Shown: positions 32,872 to 47,388, counted from the first letter of the stretch. The stretch: 64,000 bases of DNA from Diadema setosum (GCF_964275005.1 NC_092701.1:34350520-34414519); one strand, 5' to 3'. A program made the numbers and translations. The notes: generated by a model not told the origin, from the letters alone.

Positions 32872-34100
32872 TTTATCCATGGAAAAGTTGAAATCTATAA
32901 GAGGAGTCATAACACAATATAGACAGCTTTGATTCAAAACTTACGACTAGGTGATATTGTTCTCTCAGTAGTATGCATCTTCTTTCGAAGGGTCCTTCGA
33001 ACTATCAAATAGTAGGTATCATTGTTCCACCCCTCCCTATAACGATGTTGCTAGCGGGCCATTTCAATGAAGTGACTCCAAAGATGGACTAAGGCATTTA
33101 TACTGTGGAGATATTACCGAAGTTTTGTGACTGACTTTGCAGTTCGCCCCTGAAAGATGCTCACGAGTGAACCTACCTATTCCTAATTCGATGCATTTGA
33201 CAATATTGTTTTGGAAAACCGCTGCTTTGCGCCGAAACAACCTGCTGTCAATGACATTAGCTCCTAATCTCAACGTTGATCCAATCTTTGATCTCCTACG
33301 TGCAGACAAATGGAGAGAAAATCGCGTCCACCCAGCAAGAGCATGTAAGAGCAGAATAATCAGATTACGCAGGAGGCTCACGCCACCGAATATGAGCTGT
33401 GAACACTGTGAGCACTGTACACTGCTGGGCATGCGCCTGCGAGGTTCAATGAGCAGTTAAGGTGTGAATACACACCATGTTCAAATCGACTTTAATGACA
33501 GAAGTTAAAAGGAAATTCCATCCTGATTTCAATGTCTGTCATATGGAAACATTAGAATCGGAGGAGTAGATCACTGAAACGTCGGGGAAATCGGGCCTAT
33601 ACAAGCATTTTAAAATTGTAAAATTTTACAGAGTAATATAAGACAACTTGGCAAATCTGTGTGTTATGTGAGTGTTGAACAGCTCTCTATATTTTGCTTT
33701 GTACACAAATTTTACAAATTTTTTTTTTCTTAAATGTTTTGGCGCTTTGACAGAACTTATTCTTTGAGAATGGCATGCAAAAGCAAAGCTGAGGAAATAG
33801 GTTTGACATGTTATCAAGACACCAACACGAACACATACCTAATTGGCCATCGGGGCGATACTGCATGGAATTTACTTAAAATGATCGCTTTCCTTCAACT
33901 AACGGATAGCTTATCAACTTGTTCGAACATGTTCGAATCATAAACGGAGGCGTTAACAGAACTTTAAAAAAACGGGAGAGTTTAATGTGCGAAAGAAGAG
34001 ACACGCTGAATCATTGCTCAATTTCCTCTCTCTGTCGGCTTGCGCAATGCATATGTAGAGGGTTGTCAGGTTGCTCAATCAGCAGTGCTTCCGATCCATT
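32872..34100. other. Gene A upstream region, gene content unclear
   Basis: This DNA lies 5' of the last recognised gene A exon. Overlapping frames at 33,064-33,432 (minus, 122 codons) and 33,137-33,460 (plus, 107 codons) show no domain. The area 33,220-33,460 is less AT-rich and contains GGGCATGCGCCTGCG, reminiscent of an NRF1-type promoter site. It could hold the gene A promoter or another 5' exon; nothing decides this. Confidence 0.3.
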
Positions 34101-34109
34101 TTGTTTTTC

Positions 34110-34864
34110 TACTGTCTTTGTGATCCCTTTTAATGTTTTAATGTTATATTCTGCTTTAATTTTACCTTATTTTAATTATGGTATCATAGCTTGGGGGAAC
34201 ACACATTCAACCTATCTCGACAAACTGTAACGTCTTCAGAAAAAAAGCTCTTCGAATAATTTGTCATGTATCTTGGAGAGCTCACACAGATGTTTTATCT
34301 TCTGAAAACAATATTTTATAGATAACCGATATTTATTATTATTTTCTTGGCCAATTTATGTATAAACTCTCTAATAATTTGTTACCGACTGTTTTCACCA
34401 GTATGTTTGCGAGAAACCGCTCGTGCCATAAATATCCGACTTGTCACTCTGATAAGTTCCATCTGCCTTTAACTAGAACTACATGTATGTTTACACAATC
34501 TATATTTACATTAAATGCTGGGCCTAAATATTTCTAACAGTTTAAGGGCATTCCCAAGTTTAAGATCTTTTAAGAGTAATCTGAGGAAAAACATTTGGAA
34601 CAGTTACAAGAATTTATCAAAACATCATTATGAAAATTAATGTTTTGTATATTAATTTCATGAAATTGAAAAATTGTTTTGATCCTTTATTGGTTGCAAA
34701 GAAGTGTAAAATCCAACCTTATATTCTGTTAAAATCACAGCTAAGCGGCTCCATCCATCCACTACCTCTCGTCTGGTTATAGTCTTCTTCTATTTTTTTT
34801 TTATGTCTTCGCTCCACGTAATAAGTTTGTCTGTCTCCCTCACACACACACACACACACACACA

Positions 34865-34911
<47 letters not shown>

Positions 34912-35251
34912 CTCTCTTTCTTCCGGCATGTCCCGACTTAGTGTATAGGGATTTGTTCTGGGTTTTTGTTTCGGATTAGTTAGGTTAGTTATAGGTCTTT
35001 TTGTCTTGGTTTCATTGTTTCATCCATTTTCATTGTATATCAGTCAATCGATCATATAATTTCTTGTATTACGTGTGGAGGGAATGCACCCTACAAGCTC
35101 AGCTTTTTAGCATTCCTCCCCATTTCCAACATTTCCGTATACTTTCGTATACTAATTTTTCTGTAAACTTATCCTTAGTTTATTTTGTATTATGATGAAA
35201 TCTATGTATTCAATTTCTGTTGGCAATGAAAAATGAATGAATGAATGAATC
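34110..35251 (+). mobile_element. 3' part of a broken non-LTR retrotransposon (LINE)
   Basis: The plus strand reads YSALILPYFNYGIIAWGN, THSTYLDKL, then after stops and frame changes RLQKKALRII, AHTDVL, GQFMYKL, NNLLP and HLPLTRT. This is the recognisable C-terminal end of a Jockey/CR1-group reverse transcriptase. At least three stop codons or frame changes interrupt it, and the endonuclease and most of the polymerase are missing, so it is a 5'-truncated dead copy. A CA/CT-rich 3' region follows and ends in four to five TGAA repeats (35,229-35,250), like the simple-repeat tails of such elements. Confidence 0.75.
34840..34920. repeat. Compound CA-CT-TTTC microsatellite
   Basis: About 13 CA, then about 15 CT, then TTTC repeats, within the 3' region of the LINE remnant. 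Confidence 0.9.
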
Positions 35252-36077
35252 CTTGCCTATTTATTAAAAGGTTTGCATAAACTGTACTGAGTCACATCAC
35301 AGTTTTTCAACAAAATTTACTACCAATTGATATTGTCCCTCGCTAAAGCTTGATGATCCTACTGAGAGTATTCCCTATTACTGGAAAAAAAATCCACTGT
35401 TGTCGGTAGACATGGTCAGCGAGCAATATTCAATGAAATAGAGGTTTAGAGATGCGCTTAAGGAGTAGAATTATACAGATTCCCATGCAGAGATTTCATC
35501 AAAATTGGACCTAAAATATGAAGTATCTATACTTAGGATTCTATTGTTTTCATAAATCACTGATACAAGGAATACGATGACAACATTTTGTTGATTAGTT
35601 GGGGAGATAACGCATGGTTTCACAAGTCTTCAAACTGAATACACCCAAATTTCCTTTTTAAACAAGACTTAGTCATGAAATAGTAAAGAGAAGAACTTGC
35701 GAAGAACTTGTGAATTAGCTTTGTTTTATCATGCTTCGTTAACCTAACAATGATAACTTGAATAGGAAAAAGGATTGTTGTGCTGACTGAACTTTTTATC
35801 TGAAATGTGGTGGGAATCTTTTTGTAATCAGACTATGAATATAGTATTTCGTGCGTTGATGACAACACCACCTCGGTTAATGTGCAGATATGGTTGCGAC
35901 TAATTTTCTATTTGCTCGAATTTCATTTTAGAAAGAGAAACAAACTAAGTTTGTGTGAAGCTCATTTGGGAACTGGTGATGGCGATGAAATCTCACCTCA
36001 TCTAATTTACATTGAATTTACGACTGATGTCACGGTTTCTGTTGACCTTTTTCAAGTATTCTATCACTCTCCTATTA

Positions 36078-36085
36078 AATATATG

Positions 36086-36143
<58 letters not shown>
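36078..36143. repeat. TA microsatellite
   Basis: TA repeats with TATG interruptions, about 65 bp. Confidence 0.95.
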
Positions 36144-36259
36144 CAATTCTTGATTAAATTTTCAGTAAACTCTTTGATCGACTGTAGCCTTAATTAAGGG
36201 TCGATTATAGTGTCAAGTCGAACATGGTTTGGAGTTGCAACTGCGCAAGCTCTGCTCAG

Positions 36260-36356
36260 TCACGTCACAGACATTCCACACGCAAATGTTGACATATAAA
36301 AGCAAAACATGATACAATTCCGGTAAGGACCCTCAACTATGGCAGTGACGAACATG
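36260..36356 (+). promoter_or_regulatory. Candidate TATA promoter and tiny first exon
   Basis: TATAAAAG at 36,295-36,302 has a CRE-like TCACGTCA 28 bp upstream (36,260-36,267). Thirty-seven bases downstream an ATG at 36,339 opens six codons ending in AACATG, directly followed by GTGAGT, a good splice donor. The spacing suits an animal core promoter with a short coding first exon on the plus strand. No downstream exon could be matched, so it may be chance. Confidence 0.25.
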
Positions 36357-37522
36357 GTGAGTGACTTCTTGCTGTAGTTCAGGCTAACACATGCCATCAA
36401 CCAAGACGGGCCTGGCATGCAAGGTAGAATTTGTTGTGATTTCGATCAACATGTTCGGAGGGGGGGGGGAGGTATTTACTGAGAATGCTGTATGAGACGG
36501 AAAGCCCTTTGTTGTCATTTATTTAGAATAAGCTATGTAGAAGACTAATGTCGTGAGTATTCTCAGGCTGCAAGGCTGCACGCAGCCCAATGGCTATGGG
36601 AAATCAACACTACAACAATGATACACATTTTGATGAATGTGTACCTCAAACTTATTTCACTATTTTCATTCCTCTCTACATTTCCCTCACGCGTAGTTAG
36701 TCCTTCATCAATGACAGGGTTTTGAAGGTTTTTGAAGGGGGAGGTGAAGCAGAAAGAGAGGGTACATCACTTTATTCATCACTGAACTTGCGCTTCTAAC
36801 ATTTCAAAGGTGCAAGTGCAGGGCAGAAAGTCGTCTTTTTTTTGGGGGGGGGGGTTGACTCGGAAGGTTTTTTTAGTCCGTTACTCCCATCCCACCTTCC
36901 GAAACATTCCGCTGATGAAGACCCTTTGCTCTGTAGTTAGCTGCATAGTCAGGCAAGCTCATGATCATGTGCTAATTTACGACCCTATTCACAACCGAAC
37001 CGTCTGTAACAATCCTTTTTACCCACTCCCTTCAGCACGTTTGTGTAAATTCATTGAAGCATGAAGGCCATTGTTATCTGCCAAGTTTGGCAGGTGTCAG
37101 GAAAGCTAACTGGCTCCTTATTTACTATCTATCTATCTGGGTAAAATGGATGCATTGTTTATTTTCAAATTAACTTTTCTCTAGTAGGCGTTGATCATTT
37201 TTTTACGCGTGAGGTATCATTATAAAAGAAAAAGAATGGATATCAAGGCTATGATTTAATTTTTTTTTTGCAAAAGATTGCTGAAAAAGTCTGAAAAACT
37301 CATTCAAAGTCGCCATTTGCTCGTGCAAATGGAAATCTAGTAGCACTACTGTATTGTTCTAACTCAGTCATGCACGAATTTTGAACAATGGGTTGTGCAT
37401 CAAATGAAAGAAGAGAAGTGTATCTTTCAATCCATGTATATCTCATAAAGCAATTAATATATGATTATGAACGCAAAGAATAGCAATGAAACTCGGTTTC
37501 GTTTTTTCTGGGACACGCTGTA

Positions 37523-37664
37523 CATTAAAGGAAACCGATACCAAAAGAGCCATGTGGATTGAGTGAAATCAGCAACATTAGTAGAACATTACTCAGTGAA
37601 AGTTTGAAGAAAATCGGACGATCGATGCAAAGTTATGAATTTGTAAAATTTTGGTGTTGGAAAT
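37523..37664 (-). repeat. Dispersed repeat, reverse copy
   Basis: Reverse complement of the repeat at 6,432-6,573, including GAAAATCGGACGATCGATG. It sits outside and just left of segment 2, whereas the forward copy sits inside segment 1, so the two are independent insertions. Confidence 0.7.
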
Positions 37665-37736
37665 GACTGGATAAAGGAAACTACTAGAGTTTATGACGTA
37701 TGGGGACAACAATATAAGGAATATATATATAATGGT

Positions 37737-37777
<41 letters not shown>

Positions 37778-37790
37778 ATATGTATACATA
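37737..37790. repeat. TA microsatellite at segment 2 edge
   Basis: TA repeats with a TATG/TATAC surround, within 100 bp of the left boundary of paralogous segment 2. Confidence 0.9.
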
Positions 37791-39369
37791 TATAATGCGG
37801 GTGTGTATAAATATGTCTACATAATTCTATAATCATATATAATCGATAGCATATGAAATGGCTGGTTTTTACACTGCCTCAAAATTTGCGTTCTAATGCC
37901 ACATTCCTGCTTATTATCGGAGTACTGATGGTGTGCTAATATCAAAAGTGGTTTTTGGCTCCTGAACTAAATTGTGATATGATTGCGTGTCCCATGCAGC
38001 CCCTCTGAGGAACGCCACTGATCGGCAACCCGCCCTATATTGAGCCATCCCATTACCCTTGCTACTGTGAAAGGTAAATCTGTTCGACCACAGACACCAG
38101 TATATTGATTTGAAGCACCCAGCCACAGCACCGACAACAGTCAACACCTGGCTATTAAAACCGCGATAATCACTGCAGTTACCTCTGTGTGTGAGTGGGT
38201 TTGGGCTTGTTTGTTTGTTCTGTTTTTTGTTTTGTTGTAACAGTAACTCAAGTTTAAGCAAGCACATGGAATTTTAGGCTACGGGTCAAAACTATAGAAT
38301 GACCTTAACAGTGACCTCTTTTCTCCCCACCCCATCCCCTTCCTCCACTTCGACATTTCTGATGACCAGATTGCTACAAAATGAGGAGTGTTTGTTTGTT
38401 TTCTGTTTGTTTGTTGTTTGACTGAGACACATGTATGCATATAACTCTTTTATGACTATAACTATATAGCTATAACTTTGTTTTTGTCTCTCGACAATCG
38501 TAACTTAATTGGTAAACTTTTACCCGAAAAGATGGGTATTAAAATGGATATCGAGCAGTATCCTATAATTTCGTTCACTTAATAAACGTAAAAATAAAAC
38601 ATCACTTTACTGTAATTAATGGAAAAGTTATTGACTTGCCGTTATTGTTTTTCGCAACTTAATTCTTTTCAGCTCAACATTAACTCATCAATGTTTATCA
38701 CTCATCATAACATCCTCGAACACGAAAGGCACTTTCTTTTTAGTCCGGCCTCATCTCACCGTTCACCATGCTCACCATTTCAACTTTGTATCTTCTATTT
38801 CGTACTCTTTTTCTCTTTTCTTTTCTTTTCTTTTCTCTTTCGCTCAGAGTTAAAAGCCACTCTCATTACTGAAAATAATGAAAGCACATTCAATTTTCAA
38901 AAAAAAAATGTTTAATATATTTCATCCAAATACCTTTGCTTCCTTACAATTCTCTCGTTGACACGTACATCTCAAAACAAGCAAATATGCACACCTTCTT
39001 TTGGACTTTCAACCATTGCACAAATATACCTAATATTTGCTTTTTGAAGAAGGATTTAAACCATTGAGTATAACGTGCATCAAGTTCGAAACAACTTGGG
39101 AAACTATCGCACAGTAACAAAGAGTTAAGAGGTAACTCTGATGTTCGAATAGTCCCTTAATATGACTGAACAATGAGTTTAACAAAACTACATACTATTT
39201 ACAACTTGATGCACATTTTTATTACAAGCGCAGCAACATTAAATCTCATCTTCTTGCGTGTTGATACTCAAGATTGTATGATAACACAGTCGGTAGTAGC
39301 GTAGTGACCATTTATGACTATCAAATCAGTTAAGCCACAAACAAGTCAAGCAATGTTCCGGTTTCAAGA

Positions 39370-42300
39370 ATGTTTTCTGTGAAATCAACTGAAATAAGAT
39401 GTGATATGTCAATTCTGAAATATATACATAATATATCATAACATATATCATTCACAAAGAATGATAAATTGTATCTCGACTAATCCAAAACTCAAGAATC
39501 ACTTTACTCAAAACTAATACTCGGTCATTCGATAAACTAATCGAATGCATTATGATTTGCTAAAGACGATATCCAACATGGAAAATAAGACATTCCGATA
39601 TTATCCGACTGTCCCGATGGAAATCAATCACGATAACTCTCCTCATCACATGCAAAAGACATGGTATCAACTAAAAAGCGACAATCTGTTCGCCGTTGCT
39701 CTACGTAAAGACCAAAATTGATAGAAACATCCGAGAAAGTTTAAACTTGCAATCATTTGAAACTTACAAGATTTCAAATATGGGACTTCAATCCCCAACG
39801 ATAAATTTCATATCACATAACCTGTATTTTCATTCACAAGGGAGGATAAATGTCATACCCTCACGCAAAAAGTAATACACCACCTTGCCAACTGATAGCG
39901 AATACTACAACATTCGCTTTTTTCTCATGGCAATAACGAAAAGGAATGTCTTTCGATAAACCAATCGACTCTTGAACACTTTGCAGTGGTAAATACAGTA
40001 TTCCATGTACAGATAGCCCCTGATTGTGCATAAATCACACACGGTAATTGCTCTCATCATAGTCATACTTTATGTTCATGTCATGGCAAAGACCATATCC
40101 TTTCGCTATTGTTTCTGCGTAAAGACCACAGTAGCAAAAAGAAAAGAAAGGACAAGAAATTCACAATTATTTCAAGCTTCGGAGATTTTGAATATGACTT
40201 GTCAATTCTCCGCAATAAACTTCATATCTCATAATTTATATCATTGACAAAGAATGATAAATATCGTATACGCATCTCAAACTTTGGTGATTTTAAGATA
40301 TGACACGTCAATCCTCCACAAAATTCATATCTCTTAACTTATTATATAATTCACAAAGAATGATAATACCGTATCTAACACGATAAATGTATTCATGGCA
40401 TGCTGATGACACGGTAGAAGAAAACTAAAAAGCGATCATCTGTTCGCTGTTGTTCTAAGTAAAGACCACAATTGATGGAGGCATTAGAGAAAATGTAAAC
40501 TTACAATCATTCGAACCTTCAGTGATTATGAATGTAAGACATCAATTCTCAACGATATAATTCATATCATACAACCTATGACCTCATTCAAAAATGACAA
40601 AAATCATATCTCGACTCATTCAAAACCCAAATATCTAATATAACCTGCTGTCCGGGGTAAATTAAACACGAAAAGTGTGCTCATTACATGATAATGACAC
40701 GTTAAAGGAGTAACAAAATATCCACATAAAGATTATCATTGATAGAAAATGGAAAAAAAATATAAACTGACAATCATTTAAAACTTCAGTGATTATATAT
40801 GTAAGAAATCTATTCTTAACGATACATTTCATATCGTATAACCTACAGCATCATTCCAAACTCAATAATCTAACAATATTTGCAAAAGGCAATATTCAGA
40901 TATTGAAAGCCAAGACACACCAAATACATATTACCTGCTGTCTGAAGTAAATCAAACACGATAATGACATGTTAAAGGAGTAAAAAACTATTCACATAAA
41001 GATTATCATTGATAGAAAAATTAAACAAAAATATAAACTGGCAATCATTTCAAACTTTGGTGATTTTAAGATATGACACGTCAATCCTCCACAAAATTCA
41101 TATCTCATAACTTATGATATAATTCACAAAGAATGATAATACCGTATCTGACCTCATGCAAAAACTCAATATCACCTTAATTGCCAATGGCTAATGCTAC
41201 GACATTCGCTTTGTCCTTATGGGAAATAATGAAAGGTAATATCATTCAATGAATTAAACGAATTCATCAACATTTGCACAAGCTAATATTCTAAATATGA
41301 AAAACCTGGCATACCGATATTAACCAATTGTAGGTGAATTCAACACGATAAATGTTATTCATAGCATGCTGATGACACGGTAAAAACTAAAAAGCGATCA
41401 TCTGTTCGCTGTTGTTCTACGTAAAGACCACAATTGATGGAAGCATTAGAGAAAATGTAAACTTACAATCATTTGAAACTTAAGTGTTATAAATGTAAGA
41501 CATCAATTCTCAACGATATATTTCATATCATATAACCTATAACCTCATTCAAAAATGGCAAAAATCATATCTCGACTCATTCAAAACTCAAATATCTATC
41601 AATATTTTCAAAAGGCAATATTCAGAAATTGAAAACCAAGGCATCATTTATACATATTACCTGTCGTCCGACGATAAGTGTAGTGTGCTCCTTACGTGAT
41701 AATGACATGGTACGGACTAAAATTCGATTCACATAAAAATCATCAATGATAGAAAAATGAAACAAAAATATAAACTGGCAAATCATTTAAAACTTCAGTG
41801 ATTTCAAAATATGACACGTCAACTCTCGATGATAAACTTCACCTCACGCATAACCTATAATGCCATTAAGAAAGAAAGATAAATATCACATCTCACCTGG
41901 AGCAAAAAGTAAAATATCGACATCAACAACCAATACTGCGACATTCGTTTTAGTTCTCATGGCAGTAATGAAAAAAAAACACACACACTCTGTTAACCAG
42001 TGGAATCTGCTAACATTCGGAGAAGGGAATAGTCAAAGAGTAAAAAAGCAAGACAAACCGATACAGAGTTATCTGACTATTCGTAAATAAAACATAATAT
42101 GCTTATCCCTTGTTAATAGCATCATAAAGAGTTGGAAGTAATTGCAATCCTTTCTCTAATGTTTTTACGTAAAGATCAAAATTGATCCTCTTAAACTTCA
42201 GTGATTTCCACTATGACACTTCAATCCTCAACAATACAGTTCAAATCACATAATATATAATAATTATCATTCACAAAGGAGGATAAATATAATATCTACA

Positions 42301-44460
42301 CTCACACAATAGACTATTATTCACCACTTTGCCAACTGATAGCCAGTAATGCAACATTATTTTGATTGTCCTCATGGCAATAATTGAAAAAAAAAGTGTC
42401 ATTTGATAAAGTAATCAACTGTATGAACTTTGGTAAAGGCAATCTTCAGAGAGTGAAAAGCGAAACATGATACAGAGTTACCTGACTGTCCGTAAATCAC
42501 ACATGATAAAATGTGCTTACATTTACTTCACATTCTTATGTCATGGCATAAAAGACTAAGAATTTATCTTCACAGAATAATAGATATATCACATCTCATC
42601 TCATTTAAAAAAAAACTAAACGTCACCTTGCCAACAACCGACAATTTGTCCTCATGGCAATGATGAAAATGAAAGTCATTCGATAAACTTTTCGAATCTG
42701 TCAACATTTGCAAAAGACAATCTTCAGAGAGTGAAAACCAAGGCATACTAAATACATACTATCTGCTGTCCCAGGTAAATCAAACACAATATTCGTGTAC
42801 TCGCTAGGTAATAATGACATGATAAAGACTAAGAATCGATCATCATCTGTTCGCTGTTGCTTCCATGTAAAGATTGTCATCGATAGAGAAATAAAGCCCC
42901 CAAAAAATGTATGTTCACAATCACAATCATTTAAAACGTCAGTTCTCAGCAATAAAGCTCATATCACATAACCTATATCATTCACAAAGAATGACAAATA
43001 TCATTTCTCATATCTTGCAAAAACTAAAACAACCTACAAAAAGACAATACTTATACATTGAAACTGAATGTTCTCATGGCAACAATGGGAAGAAATTTCA
43101 CTCGGTAACTAATCGAAAAACATTTGGAAAAGGGAAAATTCAAAGAGTGAAAGCACGACATACTGATACAGTGTTACTCGACTATCAGTAAATCAAACAC
43201 AATAATATACTTATGCTCAGAAGGCCAGAAGTATACTTGCTGATATGCTAATGGCATGGTAAACAATATTAAAAGCGATCATCTGGTCTCTATTGTTTCA
43301 ACGTAAGGACCACATTGACAGAAGCAGCAAAGGAACTATAAACTCACAATCATTTCAAACCTCAGTGATTTCAAACATGAGCCTTCTCTTCTTAACTATA
43401 CACTCCATATCACATAACCTGTAATATCATTCACAAAGAAGGATAAATATTGTATCTACAGTCATGCAAAAAAAAAAACTATAATACATTACCTTGCCAA
43501 CTAACAGCCAATACTGCGACATTCGTGTGTTCGCATGACGATAATGAAAAGTAATAACGTACAATAACCTAATCGACTCTGCTAAACTTTGCAAAAGTCA
43601 ACCTTCAAAATGTTAAAAAGCAAGACATTGTAAACTTACAATCATCTAGAATTTCAGTGATTATAAGACATCAATTCTAGACAGTAAACTTCATATCATA
43701 CACCCTATAACGTCATTTACACAGAATGATCGACATCAAATCTCGACTCATGTAAGAATTTAAACATCACCTTGTCAACAGCTAATACCTTGAATACTGC
43801 GACATTTGCTATGTCCTCGTGGAAATAATGAAAATGAACGTAATTCGATAAACTAATCGAATCTAACAATATCCGCAAAAGGCAATGTATTCAGAGAGTG
43901 AAAATCAAGACATACTTAACACAAATTACCTGCTATCCGAGGTTAATCAAATACTAACTAAATGTGCTCTTCACTTGATAATGACATGATAAAGACATTC
44001 AAACTCGATCATCTTTTTGCTGTTGTTTCTACATAAAGACCAAAACTGACAGAAACACTAAAAGAAACGTAAAATCATAATCATTCAAAACTGCCATGAT
44101 TTCGAATATGACATGTCAAGTCTAAACAGTAAACTCTCCATCACATAACGTATGGTACCATTCACAAAGAATGATGGTTATCATCTTAACATCGCCTTGC
44201 CAACAACCAAAACTGTACATTTGCTTTATTCGCATGGCAATAATGAAAAGAAATGTCACTCGATAAACCAATCGAATTAATAACATTTCCAAGTGGTAAT
44301 ATTAAAAGATGTGAATTATCCTTATATCTCAAATCAAACACAATAAATGTGCTCATTACATGATGATGACATAGTAGATATTAAAAAGCGATCATCATTG
44401 TTTTTGTTTGCTGTTGGTTCAACGTAAAGACCACAATCGATATAGGAAATATAAACTAGC
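39370..44460. repeat. Satellite array 2
   Basis: Orthologous to array 1 unit by unit for most of its length. For example, 42,700-42,850 is nearly identical to 11,487-11,640. It has about 13 units against about 15. Array 1 contains some 580 bp (about 12,325-12,905) that array 2 lacks, while array 2 has about 80 bp (near 43,530-43,610) that array 1 lacks. The array therefore existed before the segments were duplicated and has since changed by unit loss. Confidence 0.88.
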
Positions 44461-47388
44461 GATTATTTCAACCTCATTAGTTTAAAGCAATATATTTGAA
44501 AGTCAAAGCAATTCGGCCTCAAATCATCAGTAATACTTGGATATTTCATCAGTGCTACAATTTATCTGAATAGAATGAAATAACACGTCTACAATATCTA
44601 CCACATTTGGATTCCACACCAAATTAAACATGTAGTATTCCCGAAGAGTAACAATGTTCCAAGAACATTCACTCCTGATATTCGCGTTTATCAAGTCCAC
44701 GTCTTCCTATCCACGAAGTAGGCCTACCCTCTTGCTTTTATGATATCATAATACATAGTTTATATATGTACACCATATCGCAAGAGAACCTTTTTCATAT
44801 GGTAGATCAAATTATCAAATGATTCCTGATCCTTTAAAGCTACCATAGAAACGACAAAACATAGCTGCTACGTTATACACGCACATGAGTCATACACGCA
44901 TACAATGAACTTATTGCCTCAGTATACCTGATGTACACATGTTAAGATATTTGCTCGACGTTAGGTGAGCAATAGTTGTACCGCCCTCTGGCTAGGAAAG
45001 CGATGTAATTTTCAAGATTAATCATGACTTATCCAAGTAAAACAACTGCTCAAAAAGATCACGTTGTCGACACGCAGACACTTCCTTTGCCAAGAGATGC
45101 TACGTGGAAAATACAGAGAACAAATTGTATATGTATCACGCGGTAACGTCTGCATCACAGGAATTATACAACACACAAATGACAAGACTTATTTTAACAA
45201 TTAATTCAAATCGCCAGAAATACACAATATATGAATTAAAAAGGATAGACCTGTGCGACATGATCAAGTTTACACATTACATCATGGAAAGAAAACGTAA
45301 ATCATTAGCAAGGTGCGACTATATTTACCCTCTAAAACTTACATACCTCAATGTTCTTTGATATTGGAGAAGTTACATAATTCTCATATTCATAATGTCA
45401 AAATACAAACATATCTTTAAAGCCGCTAAAATGAACATCTCCTGATGTAAGATACTTTTTACACTTCAATTCGACATAAAATGCGGCGTACTACCATTAT
45501 GACAGACTAATATTACATTTGATGATATGTAGGTGACACCTTTCAACTACACGTATATAATGCACCTGACTTTAATGCCAAGGTACTGCAACCGTCTATG
45601 GGTTTTAGATAACAATGATTTCGTTTCCAGATTTCTGCTGTTGTTTGACATGCTTATCTGGTTTTCATTTTTCAACCAAAGAGCAATAAGAACAAAAGGG
45701 AGAGGGACACGAAAACCTGTTCCAAATATGACAGCTCAGTGCATCTGCCACGAGGTTACATAAACACATAAAATTTGATCGCAATCATCTTCTTCAATTT
45801 ATCTAGAATTCCAGGCAAAGAATATAGGGCAGTAACTGTCCTTGCCCTGCCGTTTAGAAAGAGGCTTAGTGTTTGAATCACAGTAAGCAGAAAGATCCGA
45901 GTTTTGATGGTTCGCATATCCTGTTACAGGATACACTGTATATCACAAATTGTACTAAAGCATGACGTTATATGTCATGTGATTCAAATTACGTTCATGA
46001 TAAGCAAAAGGCAATATAACATACATGCAAAATACACTAAAGATCTAAAGTTCTTCCCGGTCACACAGTATTTGAGGTGCTCTTTACGACATGCACCTGA
46101 TCATATTGTGATGTAAGAATTCAATAACTTCATATAAATCATACATGACATAATATCAAAAAGTGGAGGAAACGGAGAATACAGATGTACCTCATTTGCC
46201 ACAGGTTTACGACAAACGAGCTGAACAAGATAAAAAGTCATTATATCAATCAAAACCACAGTTTGTACATGTTGTAAGATAATGCAAACTGTTATTCAGT
46301 CATTACGGCTACGAGAAAACTAAGGGTGCATTAGCCCTTTGTGTGCTTTGAACGCAAATTGGCACAGAAATCCCCATAGGCCTGTATACGCATTAAAAGT
46401 CCCTTTCAAAGAAAGTGTGAAACACATTGTAATGTAGTCAATGTAATCGATAAATATATCATTAAACGGCACTCTATTTAGTCATAAAGAATGTGATACA
46501 TCTATCCGATAGCTCATAATACTGGACAATGTCGTGGCATTGTTAAGCGACAACACAAAAGAGAGCGTGACGTATACTGTTCAATCATGTTTATCGGTAA
46601 TCTCAGTATTGCCATGTGCTGAATTAAGCAGAAGTGCTTTGAAGTTATAAATATAAAGCACAGGATAATCATTTCCAAAAGAGGCACAGACAATGTAACA
46701 TTTAATAGGCTTTTGCAATGCTTCTTAGAGTGACTACACGTTTCAACAATGTAAACATGATAGAGTTGCTCAGCTACGCACAACAACCATTTAGAATGGC
46801 CTCAGTGTGCTGAAAATTCACGAATTCATGCTTCAATAGGCCTACATACAAACTCCGATATGACACTGCCTAAATTCATCAGCTCAAGAATAAAAATAAA
46901 GGACTTTCAAAATACGAGAACACTAGAACAAATTTGAAAATTTTCCTCAGGAGATAGTTGTACGAAGTATCTATTGAAACCAATTTCGCGTCCCACTTCG
47001 CAGATTTGAGAAATCAATGTACCTACTGGCTGCGACATATTATCATCAGGTACTCATATAATGTCCTTTGTATCCAAATTTCGAAGTGACAGCTAGGTCC
47101 CCATAGTCTGAACAAATACATTTTCTGGAAGATGTAGGACTACATGAACACATTACATAATACTTGCCAATTCATCTGCCATTGTGGGTGCGTCATTAAT
47201 TGTTATAACCAATCATCAAAAACTTTGTTTTACAATGTCTACGCATACTATTTTCCCTTGTCTTCTCAAAAGAAATATAAAGATGATTGCGTCAATATGC
47301 ATACGAACATTTACAAGTCTCTGCTTCTAAAGTGTGAAACACATAGTTATACTGGACATTTAGTTTTCTAAATTTAGTTTTCTCTACA
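44461..47388. other. 3' flank of gene B
   Basis: The part up to 46,490 matches the gene A flank closely without shared frames. The remaining 900 bp next to the stop includes sequence lost from segment 1. The minus strand has ATTAAA near 46,700, about 690 bp past the stop, which could serve as a polyadenylation signal. That would give a 3' untranslated region of about 0.7 kb; there is no other support for it. Confidence 0.5.

Larger units (their letters stand above)
35252..37522. other. Intergenic DNA without a recognised gene
   Basis: AT-rich sequence. It holds a TA microsatellite (36,078-36,143), G runs at 36,462 and 36,843, and a candidate plus-strand promoter near 36,260-36,356. Reading frames here (91 codons at 35,882; 84 at 36,810) show no domain and the former runs into the microsatellite. 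Confidence 0.5.

Noticed and set aside
33064..33460. Overlapping frames of 122 codons (minus) and 107 codons (plus)
   Set aside because: No domain, no convincing splice sites, and the two strands are open together, as expected from locally lower AT content.
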